DNA from: Anisus vortex
Lineage: Eukaryota; Mollusca; Gastropoda; Planorbidae
Length of the DNA: 64,000 nucleotides
Reading direction: 5' to 3'
NCBI GenBank assembly: GCA_949126835.1
Contig: OX421507.1
Span: forward strand, 25,666,822 to 25,730,821
The notes beneath the pieces are model-generated. The model was not told the DNA's origin. It saw nothing but the letters and a program-made list of their open reading frames with translations, and did not search any database. This document shows, in pieces, positions 10,783-25,700 of the stretch. How positions within the stretch are numbered: the first letter of the stretch is position 1; each line of letters opens with the position of its first letter. The position numbers were made by a program, and so were the translations under genes.

Positions 10783-13700
10783 TAGACAGATAGACAGATA
10801 GACAGATAGACAGATAGACAGATAGACAGATAGACAGATAGACAGATAGACAGATAGACAGATAGACAGATAGACAGATAGACAGATAGACAGATAGACA
10901 GATAGACAGATAGACAGATAGACAGATAGACAGATAGACAGATAGACAGATAGACAGATAGACAGATAGACAGATAGACAGATAGACAGATAGACAGATA
11001 GACAGATAGACAGATAGACAGATAGAAAGATTAACCGATAGACAGATAGACAGATTGACGGATAGACAGATAGACAGATAGATCGACAGATTGACAGACA
11101 GACAGATAGACAGATAGACAGATAGACAGATAGACAGATAGACAGATAGACAGATAGACAGATAGACAGATAGACAGATAGACAGATAGACAGATAGACA
11201 GATAGACAGATAGACAGATAGACAGATAGACAGATAGACAGATAGACAGATAGACAGATAGACAGATAGACAGATAGATAGACAGATCGAATTATAGACA
11301 TATAGACAGATAGAAAGATTAACCGATAGACAGATAGACAGATTGACGGATAGACAGATAGACCGATAGAAAGATTGACAGATGGACAGATAGACAGATA
11401 GATAGACAGATCGACAGATCGACATAATTTCAGATATACATATGGACAGATAGACAGATAGACAGATGGACAGATGGACAGATAGACAGATGGACAGATG
11501 GACAGATAGGCAGATAGATATATAGACAGATAGAAATATAGAAAGATAGACAGATTGACAATTAGACAGATACATAGATACACATATAGTGAGATAGACA
11601 TATTGAGAGATAAACATATAGACAAACAGATAGTCGGATTGATGGATAGACGAATAAGACAGACAGCCGAATAGACGGACAGACGAACAGATGAAAAGAC
11701 AGACATATGAAAAGATATATAGATAAGTAGATACATAGACAGATGACAGATGTACAACTTGGTAGCCATAATAACCTGTTGAATGATTTACTGGTTTGTG
11801 AATTAATTGATAAAATGTCAATATATATTTCCAGGTTTGGTTGATGGATAAATTTAGTTTCAAAAAACTTCCTCACCAACTATCCTTCGGGAAAGTAGAC
11901 GTGAGCGCCGCCTTGGCCAACGACACTTTAGACTACATTTTGGGTAACCAGATTATCTTATAATATTTTTTTTTAACGAATCCCCATTATCCGGTAAAGT
12001 ATATGTATTTTTGAGAAGCAGGCTATAAGATAAGATTAAGGTAAGATTAAGATAAGATTTCTTTATAGATCCAAATTCATGGAAATGTGACTTGATTACA
12101 TAAGTTCCCTCTTTTTCAGCAAGTTTCAAACAAAAGAATTATGTATACGTAAGCACAGAAATATACACTTATACAAATAAACATTCACGCACACTGTCAT
12201 ACTATTTATCATAGAAGTAAAATGTATTATCTATTGTCATCTATTGTATTATCTGACTAAATGACGAATTCTGTTGAAAGATTCTCAGTGATAGTGGAAC
12301 AAAGAAGTTCGTTAATCGTTCTGATATGTCCTTATTGAAATAAGCCGATCACTTCGTCTAGATATGATGTAGTTGTTGTGCCTGGTCCTGAAGGATTTCA
12401 TCAATCTATCATAGAAAGTTGTTTATTACAATAACGCCAGCTGACCTATCGATATATACTAGTTTTAGTTCAGGAAAAAAGTCGTGGACTATGTTGTAAG
12501 TTCAGCAGTCTGTCCCACCTACTGTCAGGATCTGGCTCTATTTCGGTGGTGCTAGTAAAGTACCTGTCGGACCGAATTGTTTCATAGGGCCGGTAAAACA
12601 GCGTTCACCATGTTCCGGTGGCAAGGGCTTAATATGAGATTGCGTGGCCAGCAAAATGACCTGCCGCCTTGACCTTACCCCCAACTAATGTCAGGTACCT
12701 ATCAGGGCTTGGTAGACTAAGGAAATAGTAAGTAGGTAAACCATATTGAACAAATACCTCTTGAGGATAGAAACATAAACCATAAAGGCAAGAACGGTTA
12801 AAGTGGATCAGCCGATCTCTTACTTAATATTACACCAGGTAACAAAACAAACTTTTTCTCTGTTTATCAAATATTTTTAATGTTTTTTAATTAATTTGAG
12901 TATGCTGAGCCGGAATATGACATTGTTTTTTTATTGCATTAACCGTTTCATCATAAAGCCAAAAAATCAATTAAACTTATAATTAATATTAATCGTATTA
13001 CATGAGATATAACTTTAGTTAAGATATAACTATTACTAGTTCAAAAATGTTATGTTATGTTATAAAACGTCATCTTACATCACGTTACATATATATATTA
13101 CATAATGTTACATTCATCATCATCATCATCGCCTTTCGTCTCGTCTGGGACATAGGCCACGAACAAAGGCTCTCCAGGCATCTCGGTCTTGGGCCAATCT
13201 CTCTAGCTGTCCCCAGTTGCGACCACTCTTTTTGGTGTCTGCCTCCAGCTCCCTTCTCCAGGTCATTCTGGGTCTACCTCTCTTTCTCTTGCCCTGTGGA
13301 TTCCAGATAAGGGCTTGTTTCGTGGTGCTGGTTGCTGGCTTCCTAAGAGTGTGTCCAATCCACTTCCATCTGCGCTGCCGGATTTGTTCTTCCACCGGTT
13401 CCTGTTGAGTACGTCGCCAGAGCTCTTCGTTGGTGATGACGATGGGCCAGAATATTCTCAGGATCTTTCGGAGACATGAGTTGATAAATGTCTGTAGCTT
13501 TCTAGAACCAGCTGCTGTTGTTCGCCAAGTTTCTGCTCCATACATCAAGATAGGCTTCACAGTGGTGTTGAATATCCTGACTTTAGTCTTGAGGGTCAAA
13601 TTGCCACAGGTCCAGACCTTTTTCAATTGGTTGAATGCAGCTCTCGCCTTGCCGATTCTCGCTTTTATGTCAGCATCAGTCCCTCCTTGTATATCGATGA

Positions 13701-16700
13701 TGCTTCCGAGATATGTGAAGCTTTCCACTTCCTCCAGGACTGTTCCTTCCAGTGCTATAGGTGTGTTACTTGACGTGTTAATCTTAAGGACTTTGCTTTT
13801 TCTTACATGTATGTTCAGGCCGATGCATGCAGAGTAGTGTGCTACGTCGTTAGTTTTCTCTTGCATTTGTTGCTGTGTATGTGACAATAGGGCCAGATCG
13901 TCTGCAAAATCGAGGTCATCAAGCTGCTTCCATAGTGTCCACTGGATGCCATCTTTCTTCTGCTCTGTAGAAATTTTCATTATCCAGTCAATGGACAGCA
14001 GGAATAAAAAAGGTGAGAGCAGACATCCCTGTCTGACACCAGTCTGTACACCAAAAGCTTCGGTTGTTTGGTGGTCATGAACAATTCTGCAAGATAGTCC
14101 TTCATAAGAAGTTTTAATTATGTCTGTTAATTTTTGTGGTACCCCGTAGTGTCTCAGCAGTTTCCACAGAGTACATCTGTCAACACTATAAAAAGCCTTC
14201 TCATAGTCGATAAAGTTAATATATAGTGGCGAGTTCCACTCCAGGGATTGTTCTACTATAAGTCGCAGTGTGGCAATCTGGTCTTTGCAAGATGTTACAT
14301 TATGTTGTAATTTTATAGTCTCTTACAATCTAAAAAAAACACTAGAAGTGAACAGTAGAACGTGGTTTTCTTTTATTAAGTTTGTCGTCATCGCGTATCA
14401 AAGACCAGATGTAGTCACCCATCATAGCTGCATCCCATCTGCCCTGGTATCTTTTCTCCATTACAAAAATATCCTGATGAAAACGTTCTCCGTGCACTTC
14501 ACTCACATCACCCAAATTTGGTCTGAATAATTCCAAGTGTGAATAAAGGTAATGCAGCTTTATTGACATTCTGCATTTCATATCTGCATACCGTATGTTA
14601 GATCGGGGACGTGGGTGATTGGCATTATTGTGAATTATTGGGGGTAGCGGTGGCTTGTTGTCGTAGGGATATCTTGTGCCGACACAGTAATCACCCTGGA
14701 ATAATGATTAAGTCTCTCCTGGCTCGTTAGATGGTATAACGTACACAAACAGACAGTTCTAAGTGGTATACAAGCAAATATCTTGTGACGGTTATGATGA
14801 TTATTTTCATTCAATAGTCCAATGGCGAAATATATATGAATTGACACAGTAATAGCTAGCTCTTGGTGTATGGTAATGTCATGTAATCTATCATTAAGGT
14901 ACACAACTACACTGTGGGAAAATCTATTACTAGAGTCTAAAACATTCGGGGGGGGGGGTCTAATAATGTGAGCCAAAGATGTACAGATAGTTTACAGGCC
15001 GAACGCCAAACCAGAACTAACTCTAAGTTTCTGCGTTAGAGTTATTGCGCCTCTAATCACGTGGTCTACCTCAATCTGGTTGGCTAATTATAATAATTTA
15101 GATTTAGATAGGATTCCGATTGGTTAGTTCGAAGATAGTGCTGTATAAGGGGATGACTCACTAGAGGGGAAAGGTGGGAGAGAGATTAGGCGGGGTGGGG
15201 GTGTAGATGCAAGCAATTAATACCGCCAACAACCCGCGGGTGGTAGGGGTGCTGAAGGGGGTGGGTCGAGGTGTACGGGGGAACAAAGGAGAGGGGAAAA
15301 TGGTTCATCTTTCTTACAGGGGGCTTGACATCACTATGTCAAGTGGTTCGTGGTCAGGCTTCCGCGAGAGGTGTTACACATGTGCGAACCAGTTTCGCTG
15401 GTCAGTTTCCCGGGAGTCAGCGAATCAAGGGGATTAACTAACATGCCGCTACGAGTTGGGTAGGTGGAAGGGAGATAAGTGGGTGGCGGGGAGAGCGCGG
15501 AAGGGGGTGTACAGGTTGGGGGTTAAGCGGGGGGTCGAGTTTTTAAGACAATTGCGTAATGCCTATATACATGTATTTTGAATAAGCAATATGGATTAAT
15601 AGTATTTGACAGGATATCTGTATTAACACATTAAAATAACAACACGAATTAATAATCGAAGGCACAATATAAATATATACATTAGGTTTTACATACTGAC
15701 ACATACACTCTCATTCATCCTAGATTGAGTACCATTTCCGCAGCATTACTTAGTAAACTCTGAATTGGGGAATAAAAGAATGTAGTGAAGATTAAGGAAA
15801 GGTGTTGAGAGTTACAGTTGCGTGAGATAGAGACTTTTTATGGCGTCAGACTACTCTCCTCATTTCTATCCTAAATTTGCGGTAATCTTTGTTCTTGCGT
15901 TCCACTATCTATCTATCTACATTAGTGCTAATAAGTCATGGTTGCGTCCAGAACCGTGACATCGTACAGTTAAGTTTTCCACTAGCTCTTTGTAGCCATC
16001 TATCTTGTTACGACCACAATCCCCTTGTGGTCAGAGCCGTGTAAATGTTGCTGATAATTCTCGTTAGTCTTAAGGTAGATTTTGGTTATTATTATTTTTA
16101 TTTCAGTATTACACAAACTCAGAATTTGCGTTTTAACAGTTCCTTTACTTGACGTTGTAGTTGTAAATAAATATATATATATATTATAATATTGTAAACA
16201 ATGAAACAAAAATAGTAACTTGACGAGGAAGCTTCAGTGTAAATGTTGTTGATTTAATTCAGGTCATAACTCTGATATTTGCAATTATATACAATAAATG
16301 TAGTTTTTACAGCAATAACAAAATAGTGCCAACACAAGCCGCCATATAACAGAATCAAAAGAAACTATATACAGAAAACTATGCAAAACACTCTGCAAAA
16401 ACTCTGCACAAAACTTTGTACAAACTACTCGCGGAGAAGAGCGGAAAACAGACCTATTACTAGGAGGGGTGAAAAAAATGGTGTTATGGACTGTCTCTAT
16501 GATGACTATTATTACGACTCGTTAAATCGGATTCAATGAATATAGTTGTATCTTTATTAGAAGTCTCTAGATTCTGCTAATCTGTAGCCCAAGCTAGGGG
16601 TTCCTTGACTGACAGGTCTATGCAGTAATGTAGTTATATTCGTGATAATTATCTTCAACACCTTTCTCAACAATGATAGATCAAACAACTCCAGTTGTTG

Positions 16701-19700
16701 AATAAACAATTTTATTTAAATCGTAGACTCAATATAAACGATCAATAAATGCATCAACTGATGGCAACATAAGTATTTCAATAAATGGCATATAATATAC
16801 AAGTATCAATATAGCGACTTCACTCTACAAACTTTCAAACTGAACTAACTTTAAGGAGGTGGGGACTTTACAAAGAAAACTATCATCGAAGATTCTACAG
16901 GGTCTTAATACGCATTTTAACTTCTTTCTATATAAAATACTGCGATCCAGAATTATCCTCCAATTTCCACGGTTGGACGAATTATTTTATTTAAACTGCC
17001 CTCAGGGCATAAAGGTCAAACCTTGGTCGCCTTGGACTCTAATACGCACTTGTTAAGATGTCAATGCCTTACTACGTCATTTCTCTATGACCGATATTCG
17101 TAACACCACCACCCTTCAACAGCTTTATAATTATTTCTTTTACATTTTAACAATACTAAAAAATGTTAATTTTAAGGAATAATTATAAAAGAAAATATTC
17201 CGGAGAAACAATACAACAGTTTAATTGGCTATTCCAATAATTCAATCGAACTGATAACAATAACATATAATATATATAATATAAGTTAATCTTATCAAAT
17301 GGCTTAACTACAGTCATTCAATCATTCAATTTTAATTCAAAACAATGGACAATTACATTGTTGATCTAAATCTTGTATACAAGAAAAATACATAATCATT
17401 CTTAATAGATAAATATTATACAATTTAATAATTTCTATTACATTAACATTTCACGTTAATAAAAATTCTCGCGTCCATTTAATTATAAACTAATATCTTT
17501 TACAATTGTAATTAACCAACAAAAGAAAAAACCACTTAATGTCTATTCAGACACGACTTTTTTTTCATAAGGGAAAAACTCGCTCTTGATGAAAAAATAT
17601 ACTAGGCTTGACCTAATTACTCTTTACAACAAAAAAAATTATTATCCCTCGGCAGTATTTTTTTTCAAGCTTGTAGGCTTGGACAACATTAAACAACTGT
17701 CTGTGACGGGACAAAAGATTTCTAGGTCAGTATTCTTTTTTCCTTTTCTTTTCTTGTGAGAGAATTTCTTCTTTCTTTTTCTGTGGTGTCATACCCTTTA
17801 TGACATCACCTACAGGATAAAGTTATTTTTCTTTTCCTGTCTCCACAATAGGACTAGGGTCTGGATTCTCCTTCACAATCAGTTCAGGTCTCACCCTCAT
17901 TTTCGCCAAATCATTTGCTAGGATAACGGATATGCCCTCAACAGGAAGTTTTGATATTACTCCAACTGTCACATATCCTGTCACCAAGTCAGATGAGAGG
18001 TATGTCCTATGTAGAGGTATTTCTTCTTTCCATTCAAAACCTCTCAATAGGACGGTCTGTCCTGTCAATGTATTATCATCCAATGGTAATACATCTTTAA
18101 GCAGCAGGGTTAATGATGCCCCTGTGTCTCGTAATATGTTTACGGACTTCAGTGGTCCTTCCTTTTGTAAGGCCACACAACCTTCACTAATGAACGGTTG
18201 AAAACTGCACAGGGACTCTGTGTCAATTTCTTTCTTCCCTTGACCATGTCTTTCGGGTGGTTTTTCATCTTTCGACGAATTCAGACTCTTGTTCGAGTCA
18301 AAAATACTTTGGTCTACTTTTTCGTCTCTGTGGATATATGGGACCTTAACAAGGAACCCAATCGTAGCCGTTCTGTATTTAAAAGCAGGATCTTCATCCT
18401 CACTTTCTTCAGTTGTAGATTTCTCTACCTTCTGACTTTTGCTCTCAGGCAAATCCACCCTCAGTTTTTCTGGTTTAGAAGAATCTTTCTTCGAATTCAG
18501 TTCGTTTGTATTTTCGCTTTCTTGTACCTTTTTTTTGGTTATGGCTTGCACACATTACCACTTTTTTAGGTCTTTTGTCGCTTCTTATGCTCCAACAGTC
18601 TTCTATGCTATGTCCTACTCTTTTACAAAAAGTACATTAGACGTTTTTGTTGACAGGTTTCTTATAAACATCATTTTGTTTCACAAAATGCTCTTTTTCA
18701 CGATATTTTTGTGGTGTGTTTTCTGCTGGCCGTTGTGACCTATTAAAATTCTTTTCACCAGCTGTTCTATGACACAGTGTATATTGTTCCGCTAAACCAG
18801 CAGCTTTATGTGGGTCAGTGATGTCACGCTCGGATAAATACATTCTTACATCCGGCCTAACCTTGTTAATAAAATCTTCTAAAAGAATGATATCTTTCAT
18901 TTCTTTTAATGTGGAGATATTTCTGGATTTTATCCACTGATCCATTAACTTTTCTTCTGCTCGAAGGAAGTCTAAGTGTGTTTGGTAAGGGGACATTGTA
19001 TACTGACGGAACCTTTTCCGATAACTTTCCGGTATTTGGTTGTACGCTTTCAGTACATAATCTTTTATGATTTCATAATCATTTAAATGCTCCTCTTTTA
19101 ACAATAGAACACAATCTCTTGCCCTTCCCTGAGTAAAAGCTGTTCTAACTAATATTCCGCATTTATCTTCTGGGAACCTAAAATCTCTGCAAGAAATCTC
19201 AAAGGTTTGGAAGAAATTAGCTATTTCACTTTCTTTATCAATGTAGGTAGGGACTAGCTTTTTCCATCTGGCCATCTCTACATCATTATAAGATTCTTTT
19301 TTAGTGGCTCCTATCTTCGCCAGTTCTATTATTTCCTGACTTTCTATTTCTCTTTGACTTTTCTTATCTTCCATTTCAAGACTTTTTTCTTCTATTTCCA
19401 TCCGTTTTATTTCTAGTTGAAATCGGAACTGTTCGGACATTGAAGATTTCGACGTCTGACCTTCAACTTGATATCCCTCGGCGCTTGATTCTACTTTCAA
19501 CTTGCCACTCGCAATCAAGTTCTCTTTTATTTGCTGTGTCAACACAGTCCTCGATGGTGTAGTCTCAGTAACTTCTATCTTCAAGATCTCAGCGATCTCT
19601 TTTAACTTCTTTATTGATAAAGTTTTCAAAACTTCTTCTTCTGGATTTTCAATAAATTCCATTCTTTAGTTAAAAGATTTTTAAAGTAGTAAATTTCCAA

Positions 19701-22700
19701 CTTACGTTTTTCCAATCGGAAGAATAATTTCAGCGTTCTTAGGCTTGCTCAGTAGGTCACTGCTCCAACACACAACACAACACAACTTGAATATATGCTT
19801 CACTATACAACTATTCGGACGCAAGCCCCCAAATTGTTATGGACTGTCTCTATTATGACTATTATTACGACTCGTTAAATCGGATTCAATGAATATAGTT
19901 GTATCTTTATTAGAAGTCTCTAGATTCTGCTAATCTGTAGCCCAAGCTAGGGGTTCCTTGACTGACAGGTCTATGCAGTAATGTAGTTATATTCGTGATA
20001 ATTATTTTCAACACCTTTCTCAACAATGATAGATCAAACAACTCCAGTTGTTGAATAAACAATTTTATTTAAATTGTAGACTCAATATAAACGATCAATA
20101 AATGCATCAACTGATGGCAACATAAGTATTTCAATAAATGGCATATAATATACAAGTATCAATATAGCGACTTCACTCTACAAACTTTCTAACTGAACTT
20201 ACTTTAAGGAGGTGGGGACTTTACAAAGAAAACTATCATCGAAGATTCTACAGGGTCTTAATACGCATTTTAACCTCTTTCTCTATAAAATACTGCGATC
20301 CAGAATTATCCTCCAATTTCCACGGTTGGACGAATTATTTTATTTAAACTGCCCTCAGGGCATAAAGGTCAAACCTTGGTCGCCTTGGACTCTAATACGC
20401 ACTTGTTAAGAGGTCAATGCCTTACTACGTCATTCCTCTATGACCGATATTCGTAACAATGGTATCATTACAAAACTCATAATAAAAATGATAGTTTTAA
20501 CTTGAACTCACATGTACGAGAAATAATTGACTATTCCTAGCCATTCCGAGAATTTTAGGTCGGCACGAGAGTGTATTCTTAGAACAGTCTAGGCTTAGTA
20601 TCGCCAAAAAAACTCGCGTTGGAGAGAGAGTTGAAATAAGTAATGTGTGTTCCAGTATTTGTAACTACCAAAATGTGACAACTAGAGACCGACCGATATT
20701 CGGTTTCGGCTTCGGTTTCAGCGCCGAAAAAAAGGCAAAAATCTTTTTTTCGGCGTGGATTCAGTTTCGGCTGAAGACAAAAGGTTAGTATTCGGTTTGT
20801 TTACGTTTTCGGCCGAAACTGATATTGACTTTCGGTCATCAGCCGAATATCTATTTTAACTTTCAAAATTCAAAATGCTACGCTAGTGTTGCATCTATTA
20901 CTCTGCTTATTAATACTTTAATTTACTTAAAACTGTTGCGAATTAATTTGTGTGAATTAGGGATGTTAAACGAAAACCAGATTACAGTAAGAAATTATTC
21001 ATAACTTTATAACTTTAATCCGTGGACCAACGAATATACTTGCTGAAATTTTTGCATCCGACAACTTTGGAAACATCTGCCAAATATGCTGGAACGCTGC
21101 ACTAGCTGGGTTTAATGCTTTACAAATTGTTTGAAAAGGCCTAGTTTAATGGGGTGGTAGTAAGATCTTCTCAACAGGTATCAGTCAAGGTTCGTCGGTT
21201 CAATCCATATTCTCGGAATCGCAAATGGCATTGACTTTCGGATTCCACACAGCCATCCTTACAGAGTTTATCTGCAGCTACCACAACTGTAGTGTGGTGC
21301 CCAAGATTTGTCCTGATCTCCCATAGCCATGCCAAAATAAGCATGATGTGACGATGCGACAGGGGATTGCGTGGCCAGCAGAGTGTGAATTATCTGGCCA
21401 GTGGTGCTTCCACCCGTCAACTGTTGTCGGCTCGTTAGTCGTTAGAGGATGATAGCCGAGCTGACTCTATGACTTGTGTATTATTCGTTCGATATTTATA
21501 TTTGTTAAAACAGGCTATCTAAACATCATACTAGACATACACAAACAGGTAAGTAACTACTCCACACAATTAGCCTGATTACGAGTGAGCCAACAGGCAG
21601 AAGTTTATTGATCTGAATTTAGGATCTCAACGGCGTCACTTAGGTGAACGCGACTACAATGTCTGATAAATCGATATACAATTAATTCCTATGACAGAGT
21701 ACTGCTGAATCTAAACAACTTCAATAAAACACGTTTGGCCACCTAAATCACAGCTACAAGTATGTAAGAATACACGTTAATCCTAGTCCCGGAATGTTTA
21801 ACAGTCGAACTTATGGAGTCTAAAAGGCGTTGTCACGTCGTTGACAACTAGGTAGTAATGTCAAGACGTGCACAGTCATCGGTATCGTGTCGGATCCGCA
21901 GAAGACTGCCTAGACTCTTGTTGAAAGTAACTCCAATCCTTAAAAGGACTCTAGAATGTCAGAGTCTAAAATGCGTGGCAGCGTCGTTGACAACGTGAAA
22001 TTACTAAAAAGGTAATCTGCAGATTAAGTTTATCGTCAGAGAGGCAGGACTAAGGCAGAAGGCCGGCTCACTTAGCCAATAAAAATCAAAATTCAGTGCT
22101 GACGTCAGCGGTCAGGTGATTTTGACAATGTGGCGCGAGAACACGTGTCATGTCAGGAAAGGGGTGGGTGGGGTGTCGTTCAAGGTGGGGCCTCTGGTCA
22201 CTACGGTCAGTCGGGGGATTAAAGGCAGCACAGCATTTTAACACATTGGCTAATTCTCCATTGTTCCATCATATCTCAAGCAAGCTCGGTGAGATTTATG
22301 TTTACCCTAGCTTACAAAAGCGACATAACGAGACGACCGTGGTATTCCAGGTGGCTAATCAATAGGGGAAAGTACAAAAGCTTATAGGTCAACACGGCGA
22401 TACAATAGCATGCCGCCTCCCCCCTCTAAGGGGCGTGATTGGGAGAAACCGGACATGTACGACGATAGAAGGGGAATTTACGAAGCGCCTAAACTACTAA
22501 GGTTGCACACTAATAAATTATCTAATTGTGTACTGTAGCGTGGCGGGCACTCTACGTGGTTGTTTGGCTCGTGTAGAGGCTGATTATTGGGATGTCACAG
22601 TGAAGTTTGGGCCTTAGAATTATTTATATTTTAGTCCGTTATCCCGCTTGGCTGGCGGGTGCTGTAAGCCTATTGAATAGAGTAATTTTTACTACTATAT

Positions 22701-25700
22701 GACACGAGTGCTAATATATGAGCAGACACAAGAACAATGATTGATTCAATGCTGGGATGAGTTTCAAATACTGTTTATTTAGGCATAAACGATAGATAGC
22801 AGAAGTAAATCCACAACACAAATTTACAGTGTAAACAGTATATATATTTGGATCGACCGAAGACAGGACTGTTTCGTTCCTTGTCTAAGGCCCCAATACC
22901 CGTTTCTTATTTCTATCTTAAACCAAGAAGTGCCCTCTGTGGGGGTAGGGGCAATGGGGAGGGGGGAGAAGAGGGCGGTCGGGGGAGGGATACAAAAGCT
23001 CTTTGATACCATACATCCCGACGAGGGCTGTTGCGTATGTGTCAGTTTACGGGGGAAGAGTTTCCCTGGCCACCTGGGCCGACTGTAATAGATTTCGCGT
23101 GTAGACGCAAGTTGCTTATCTTGACCAGTGGTCAGTAGCCGAGAGGGGGATCAAATGGAGGGCTTGGCGAGGGTGGGGGTTTAGACTGTACATACAAGGG
23201 GGTTGGCGAGGGTGGGGGTGTGTTTAGACTGTACATACAAGGGGAGTGTAAACATGTTAAATATATACAAGGGCAGATAACTAAGCTTGTATAATAATAA
23301 TAGAAGGAATATATATATTGATGCATGTACAACAGTTATAGAAGAGAGTAAGTACATTCATATATACAAAATAAAGATACAAGATACAAATACAGTCACA
23401 CATTCTTCATTCATTGGTGAGCACCGCAAAGAGCCAGGATTAATTGTAGTTTATAGGTTGGAGCCATAGTGAATAAGTGCCATGGCACCAAGCTAAACGC
23501 TGGCGCTTCTAGTGAGTTTACCACATGTACTTATTAATTTCCTGCAACATTATGCATGACTTCTTGACACATGTTATGCAGTAAAGAATTGTGTACCTCT
23601 AACAATCTTATGTTTAGTTTGTGTTGTACTAATATAGTAACCACAAAACATAACCGAATAAGTCAAGACTAAGCTTGCAGGATCTACTAGACATATTCAC
23701 CACTTCATATAATAGTTGTAATTAGTTAAAATGAAAATAAACAAAAGAATATAGTTAAAATCTGTCTATCTGTCAGCGGAGGTGCTGGTTCGACAATGTC
23801 AACGATTAGACATGACTGCAGTCTACTCAACTATTGACAACCGCGCACGATAGGCAAAAGTGGAGAAAGTTGTCTGCCGAAGTGTCCATTCGCTCTCCAC
23901 AACGACCTCAACAGTCATGGGATTGATGATGCTGATGATATATATAATGTTATAAATGCATTACACATATACGAAAACTCCAAAATATACTTTCTGCTTT
24001 TTCTCAAGAAATCTTGATGATAGAACAAAACCAATGGTACCAATGAAATCAGCATACCAAAATTATGTAAGAAACATTAATAAATTGACATAAACAAAAG
24101 TGTTGTTACATGGTGTTATTAATATACTTTTTTTAAATTAAATCTATAGACTATTAGGTAACCTGCTAATTAAAGCATGAATTACTATTTGCAACAGCAC
24201 TGATCATCAACACGATAATTCTTGAACTTATCAATCAGCTTTAATGATGTTGTTTCAGCGATATACCAGTGGTCATCCAACACTGTTGTATATACTGAAG
24301 ATTTAACTATTATTTATTGTCCTGGCCAAATTCATTACACATAGTATTTCCAATGATATTGTAGATTAACCAGTTCATTAAATAGTTATCATTGATGTAA
24401 ACGATGACTTACTATGCTGTGAGTATCATGTATGATGTAATTAGCTCAGAGCCCCCATTAAATATTTGAATACAGCTGAATTATGCTGGCATCCCATTAT
24501 TTATTATTCATCATTGGCTCCATAGTCTCGAAATACAATTAGATTTGCGCGTCTGTTATTTGGCCAGCCCTACAAAATTGACTGTGCCTGTGAAGACCTA
24601 TCCTTGAGAGACAGGCTCTATCGCATCTCTGGCACTTGAAAGCTGGACCGTTGGAGATTGTTAGGGGCAGCCTACTTTTCTTCGCTGCTCGTTTAGCCTC
24701 CGCCATAAGGCGAAGTTTTCCCTCTGCCGCATTAATACCGGTGTGAAAGGTGCCTCTCCAACTATTTCTGTGCTGAGCAAGGTTCTCCCAGTTCCCGACC
24801 TCTACATCTATAGCCTTTAGATCACTTTTGCAGACGTCCTTGAACCTGAGTTGGGGGCGGTCGGTAGCTCTCTTGCCTTCCGCGAGCTCAGCATATAGCA
24901 GGTCTTTTGGGATTCGCCCATCCTCCATCCTGGAAACATGGCCAAGCCACCGAAGACGTCGTTGGCGAAGGAGAGTGATCATGCTAGGCATGTTAGCCCG
25001 TTGCAAGACCTCGTTGTTTGTTATGCGGTCCTTCCAAGTATGCGTCTGAGGCAGCGCATGTGGAAAGAAGAGAGTCTCTTTTCTTGCGATGCGTACAGGG
25101 TCCAAGTTTCGCTGGCGTACAGGAGAGTGCTGATCACACATGCACGATAGACAGCTATTTTTGTATTAATAGACAGCATCTTGTTGGCCCATACTCTTTG
25201 CGTTAGCCTGGATAAAGTCGCGGAAGCCTTGCCAATTCTCCTGCTGATTTCTGTGTCCAGTGATAGATCGGTGGTGATGGTGGAGCCAAGGTATGTGAAC
25301 TGATCAACAACATCTAATTTGGTACCGTTGATGTATATGTTGGGTGGGTCAGCTCCTTGAACCATCACGTTGGTCTTTCTTATACTAATTGTTAGACCAA
25401 AATCTTAACAGGTCCTGGAGAAGCAGTCCATCAAGGATTGTAGCTCCTCCTCAGTGTGTGTGACAAAGGCGGCGTCATCCGCGAACAGCAAGTCTTTGAC
25501 TATTCTTCTGAGGATTTTTCGCCTTGCCCTTAGCCTGGACAATTTGAAAGCCCTCCGTCTGACCGGGTGTGCAAGTAAATCCCCTCCCTGGATTCTCTAA
25601 AGGCATTGTTTAGCAAGGTTGAGAAGAAGATCCCAAAGAGAGTTGGGGCAAGGACGCATCCTTGTTTCACTCCTGTGCGTATGGCGAAAGCGCTAGAATA

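Larger units (their letters stand above)
16482..20458 (-). mobile_element. LTR element A: non-autonomous gag-protease retrotransposon
   Basis: Two 624-bp direct repeats (16482-17105 and 19835-20458) start TGTTA and end TAACA and differ at few positions. A 4-bp target duplication atgg flanks them (16478-16481 and 20459-20462). On the minus strand the order is 5' LTR, a primer site resembling that of tRNA-Pro (TGGGGGCTTGCGTCCG, 19814-19831, three bases from the LTR), gag, zinc knuckle, protease, about 0.7 kb non-coding, polypurine tract GAAGGGTGGTGG (17106-17117), 3' LTR. No reverse transcriptase, RNase H or integrase is present, so it must have been mobilised in trans. Confidence 0.88.

Noticed and set aside
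9008..11863. Minus-strand open frames of 951 and 898 codons made of CLSVYLSI repeats
   Set aside because: They arise from an 8-bp satellite whose unit has no stop codon in several frames. The non-repetitive ends are low-complexity and the frames run over real exons on the other strand.
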